In this document: positions 3,895-5,143 of the stretch, in pieces
How the letters are laid out: each line of letters opens with the position of its first letter
Numbering within the stretch: position 1 is the stretch's first letter
From: an uncultured Synechococcus sp.
GTDB lineage: Bacteria; Cyanobacteriota; Cyanobacteriia; PCC-6307; Cyanobiaceae
NCBI GenBank assembly: GCA_913050105.1
Contig: CAJWZN010000087.1
Span: 1 to 5,143, forward strand
Reading direction: 5' to 3'
Length of the DNA: 5,143 nucleotides
Notes under the pieces: model-generated
Database searches by the model: none
Told to the model about the DNA's origin: nothing
What the model saw: the letters and a program-made list of their open reading frames with translations, nothing else
Translations under genes and position numbers: made by a program

Positions 3895-5143
3895 AGACGT
3901 CCCATGCCTCCTCCCCCCGGTGTGAGCAAGCGGATGGCGTCTCCTGCTTGTAAATCGAGCTGGACCGAGCCCGGCACAGGCTGTTCGCAACCATCCGCGT
4001 TCAGCACAGCATTGGCGCCGCAGGCGCCATCACCTCCGCCATGAAGGCCGAACGGAGGCACAGTGCGGGAGCCACTGATGATCGACACGCGCATCGGTTC
4101 AAGAAAGCGAATTGTGCGTTCCAGCCCATCACCACCACACCAACGTCCCTGGCCACCGCTGCCGTGGCGGATCGCAAACCGTTCCAACCGCACCGGGTAG
4201 CGCGACTCCAACACCTCCGGATCCGTGAGACGGGAATTGGTCATGTGCGACTGCAGTCCAACACTGCCGTTGAATCCTTGACCCGCACCACCACCGCCCG
4301 CAACCGTTTCGTAGTACTGCCCGCAGTCGTTGCCGAAGCTGAGGTTGTTCATCGTTCCCTGGCCGGCAGCCAACACATCAAAGGCACCGAACAACAGATT
4401 GCAGAGAGCCTGTGACAGCTCAACGTTGCCGGCAACGACGGCGGCTGGAGGCCGAGGATTCAACAGGCAACCCTCGGGAACGACCAGGTCGATCGGTGCA
4501 AAACAGCCGTCATTTAAAGGAATGTCGTCTTCGAGCAGGCATCGGACCACGTAAAGCACGACAGCCCGGGTCACCGCCAGCGGGGCATTGAGATTGCCGG
4601 GATGCTGCGGAGAGGTGCCGCTGAAATCCAGCGTCATACGCGCCCTCTCCCGATCAATGCCAACCGAGAGCTGAAGTCGGGATCCATCATCCAGCCAGAG
4701 TTGATGGCGGCCATCGGCGAGGCGATGAATCAACTCACGAACGCACCCGGCCGCATGGCTCTGCAACCGAACCATCTGATGTTGCACCGCTGCTTGGCCA
4801 TGGACCTGCACCAGGGTCTTGAGACCGGCGACACCCGACTGGTTCGCTGCAACCTGGGCCTGCAAATCGGCGAGAAGCTCCGACTTGTTGCGCGGCGGAG
4901 TTGCCATGTCGTCGAAGACGGCTTCCAGCTGCTCTGTGTCGATGCGGCCATCCCGCACAAACAACAGATTGCGCAACCGCAAACCCTCATCGTCGATGTT
5001 GCGACTGAAGGAGGGCATGGATCCCGGCGAGAGCCCCCCGACGTCAGCATGGTGCCCGCGGCTGGCCACAAAAAAACTCGGTTTGGTGTCGTTGCAGAAC
5101 ACCGGAGTGATGGCGGTGATGTCGGGCAGATGGGTTCCGCCAT
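3891..5143 (-). CDS. Hydantoinase B/5-oxoprolinase (HyuB domain), C-terminal part
   Basis: The last 416 residues of a HyuB-domain protein that runs off the right edge. The family hydrolyses cyclic amides with ATP: 5-oxoprolinase opens 5-oxo-L-proline to glutamate, and hydantoinase B acts with HyuA on hydantoins. The visible part begins GGTHLPDITAITPVF, the family's early signature, followed by FFVASRGHHADVGGLSPGSM with its conserved histidines. Later conserved parts are DFSGTSPQHPGNLNAPLAVT, AGNVELSQALCNLLFGAF, and the glycine-rich stretch around YYETVAGGGGAGQGFNG. Near the C-terminus come HGSGGQGRWCGGDGLERTIR and the terminal LLTPGGGGMGRL. A stand-alone HyuB is about 520 residues, so about 100 are missing. 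Cyanobacteria often carry HyuA and HyuB fused in one protein of about 1200 residues, and the window cannot show which form this is. The GTG at 5102 is internal: the family motif continues upstream of it to the edge. It appears to be the first gene seen of the minus-strand operon. Confidence 0.92.
   Translation of the reverse strand, partial: GGTHLPDITAITPVFCNDTKPSFFVASRGHHADVGGLSPGSMPSFSRNIDDEGLRLRNLLFVRDGRIDTEQLEAVFDDMATPPRNKSELLADLQAQVAANQSGVAGLKTLVQVHGQAAVQHQMVRLQSHAAGCVRELIHRLADGRHQLWLDDGSRLQLSVGIDRERARMTLDFSGTSPQHPGNLNAPLAVTRAVVLYVVRCLLEDDIPLNDGCFAPIDLVVPEGCLLNPRPPAAVVAGNVELSQALCNLLFGAFDVLAAGQGTMNNLSFGNDCGQYYETVAGGGGAGQGFNGSVGLQSHMTNSRLTDPEVLESRYPVRLERFAIRHGSGGQGRWCGGDGLERTIRFLEPMRVSIISGSRTVPPFGLHGGGDGACGANAVLNADGCEQPVPGSVQLDLQAGDAIRLLTPGGGGMGRL

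Noticed and set aside
3895..3990. Longer RsmE-like protein starting at 3990
   Set aside because: The extra 32 residues are read out of frame within the HyuB gene, and the ATG at 3894 begins the family-typical N-terminus MNLLLLRPDD and overlaps the HyuB stop.
3442..4415. Long plus-strand reading frames opposite the RsmE-like and HyuB genes
   Set aside because: They are antisense to clear protein families and have no recognisable domain; open frames of this kind are common opposite GC-rich genes.
5100..5143. GTG at 5102 as the start of the HyuB gene
   Set aside because: The family motif GGTHLPDITAITP is encoded upstream of it up to the window edge, so the gene simply continues outside.
1..5143. 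CRISPR array, tRNA/rRNA, insertion sequence or phage genes
   Set aside because: No spaced direct repeats, tRNA-like cloverleaf, transposase or terminal inverted repeats were seen when reading both strands by eye.

Overview
The window looks like a chromosomal piece of a marine picocyanobacterium (Synechococcus/Cyanobium type). This rests on recognised protein families, not on a database search. The main clues are the start of a cyanobacterial SLH-domain outer-membrane porin, a manganese-binding protein that follows Synechocystis MntC residue by residue, a B12-riboswitch-controlled HupE-type metal permease, and the compact layout with ATGA overlaps and gaps of only 12 to about 190 bases.

Left part (1-2064), metal uptake across the envelope. 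On the minus strand lie the first 79 codons of a porin with a TTG start. Upstream of it is hupE, a small polytopic permease with a cobalamin riboswitch in its leader, which points to cobalt as substrate. Diverging from it on the plus strand is a lipoprotein of the manganese/iron binding class (mntC-like), with His68, His133, Glu199 and Asp274 as expected metal ligands and a cysteine pair matching the redox disulfide of MntC. No ABC ATPase or permease gene follows it. Between the divergent genes sits a perfect 8+8 bp palindrome with a 4-base spacer, a possible metal-regulator operator. An imperfect 15-base inverted repeat lies between hupE and the porin gene.

Middle (2113-2604). A secreted protein of unknown function follows mntC by 48 bases on the same strand. 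It converges on the next unit with 12 bases between the two stop codons.

Right part (2617-5143), a minus-strand operon read right to left: the C-terminal part of a HyuB/5-oxoprolinase, an RsmE-like SPOUT rRNA methyltransferase of the 'VEKSYWQSP' subfamily with a changed C-terminal motif, and two small proteins of unknown function. Two of the three junctions are ATGA overlaps and the third is about 25 bases, so co-transcription and coupled translation are likely.

No tRNA, rRNA, CRISPR array, insertion sequence or phage gene was seen. The most interesting items are the riboswitch with a possible loop-loop switch at the hupE start, the MntC-type lipoprotein without its transporter partners, the palindrome between them, and the divergent RsmE paralogue with its two unknown partners.
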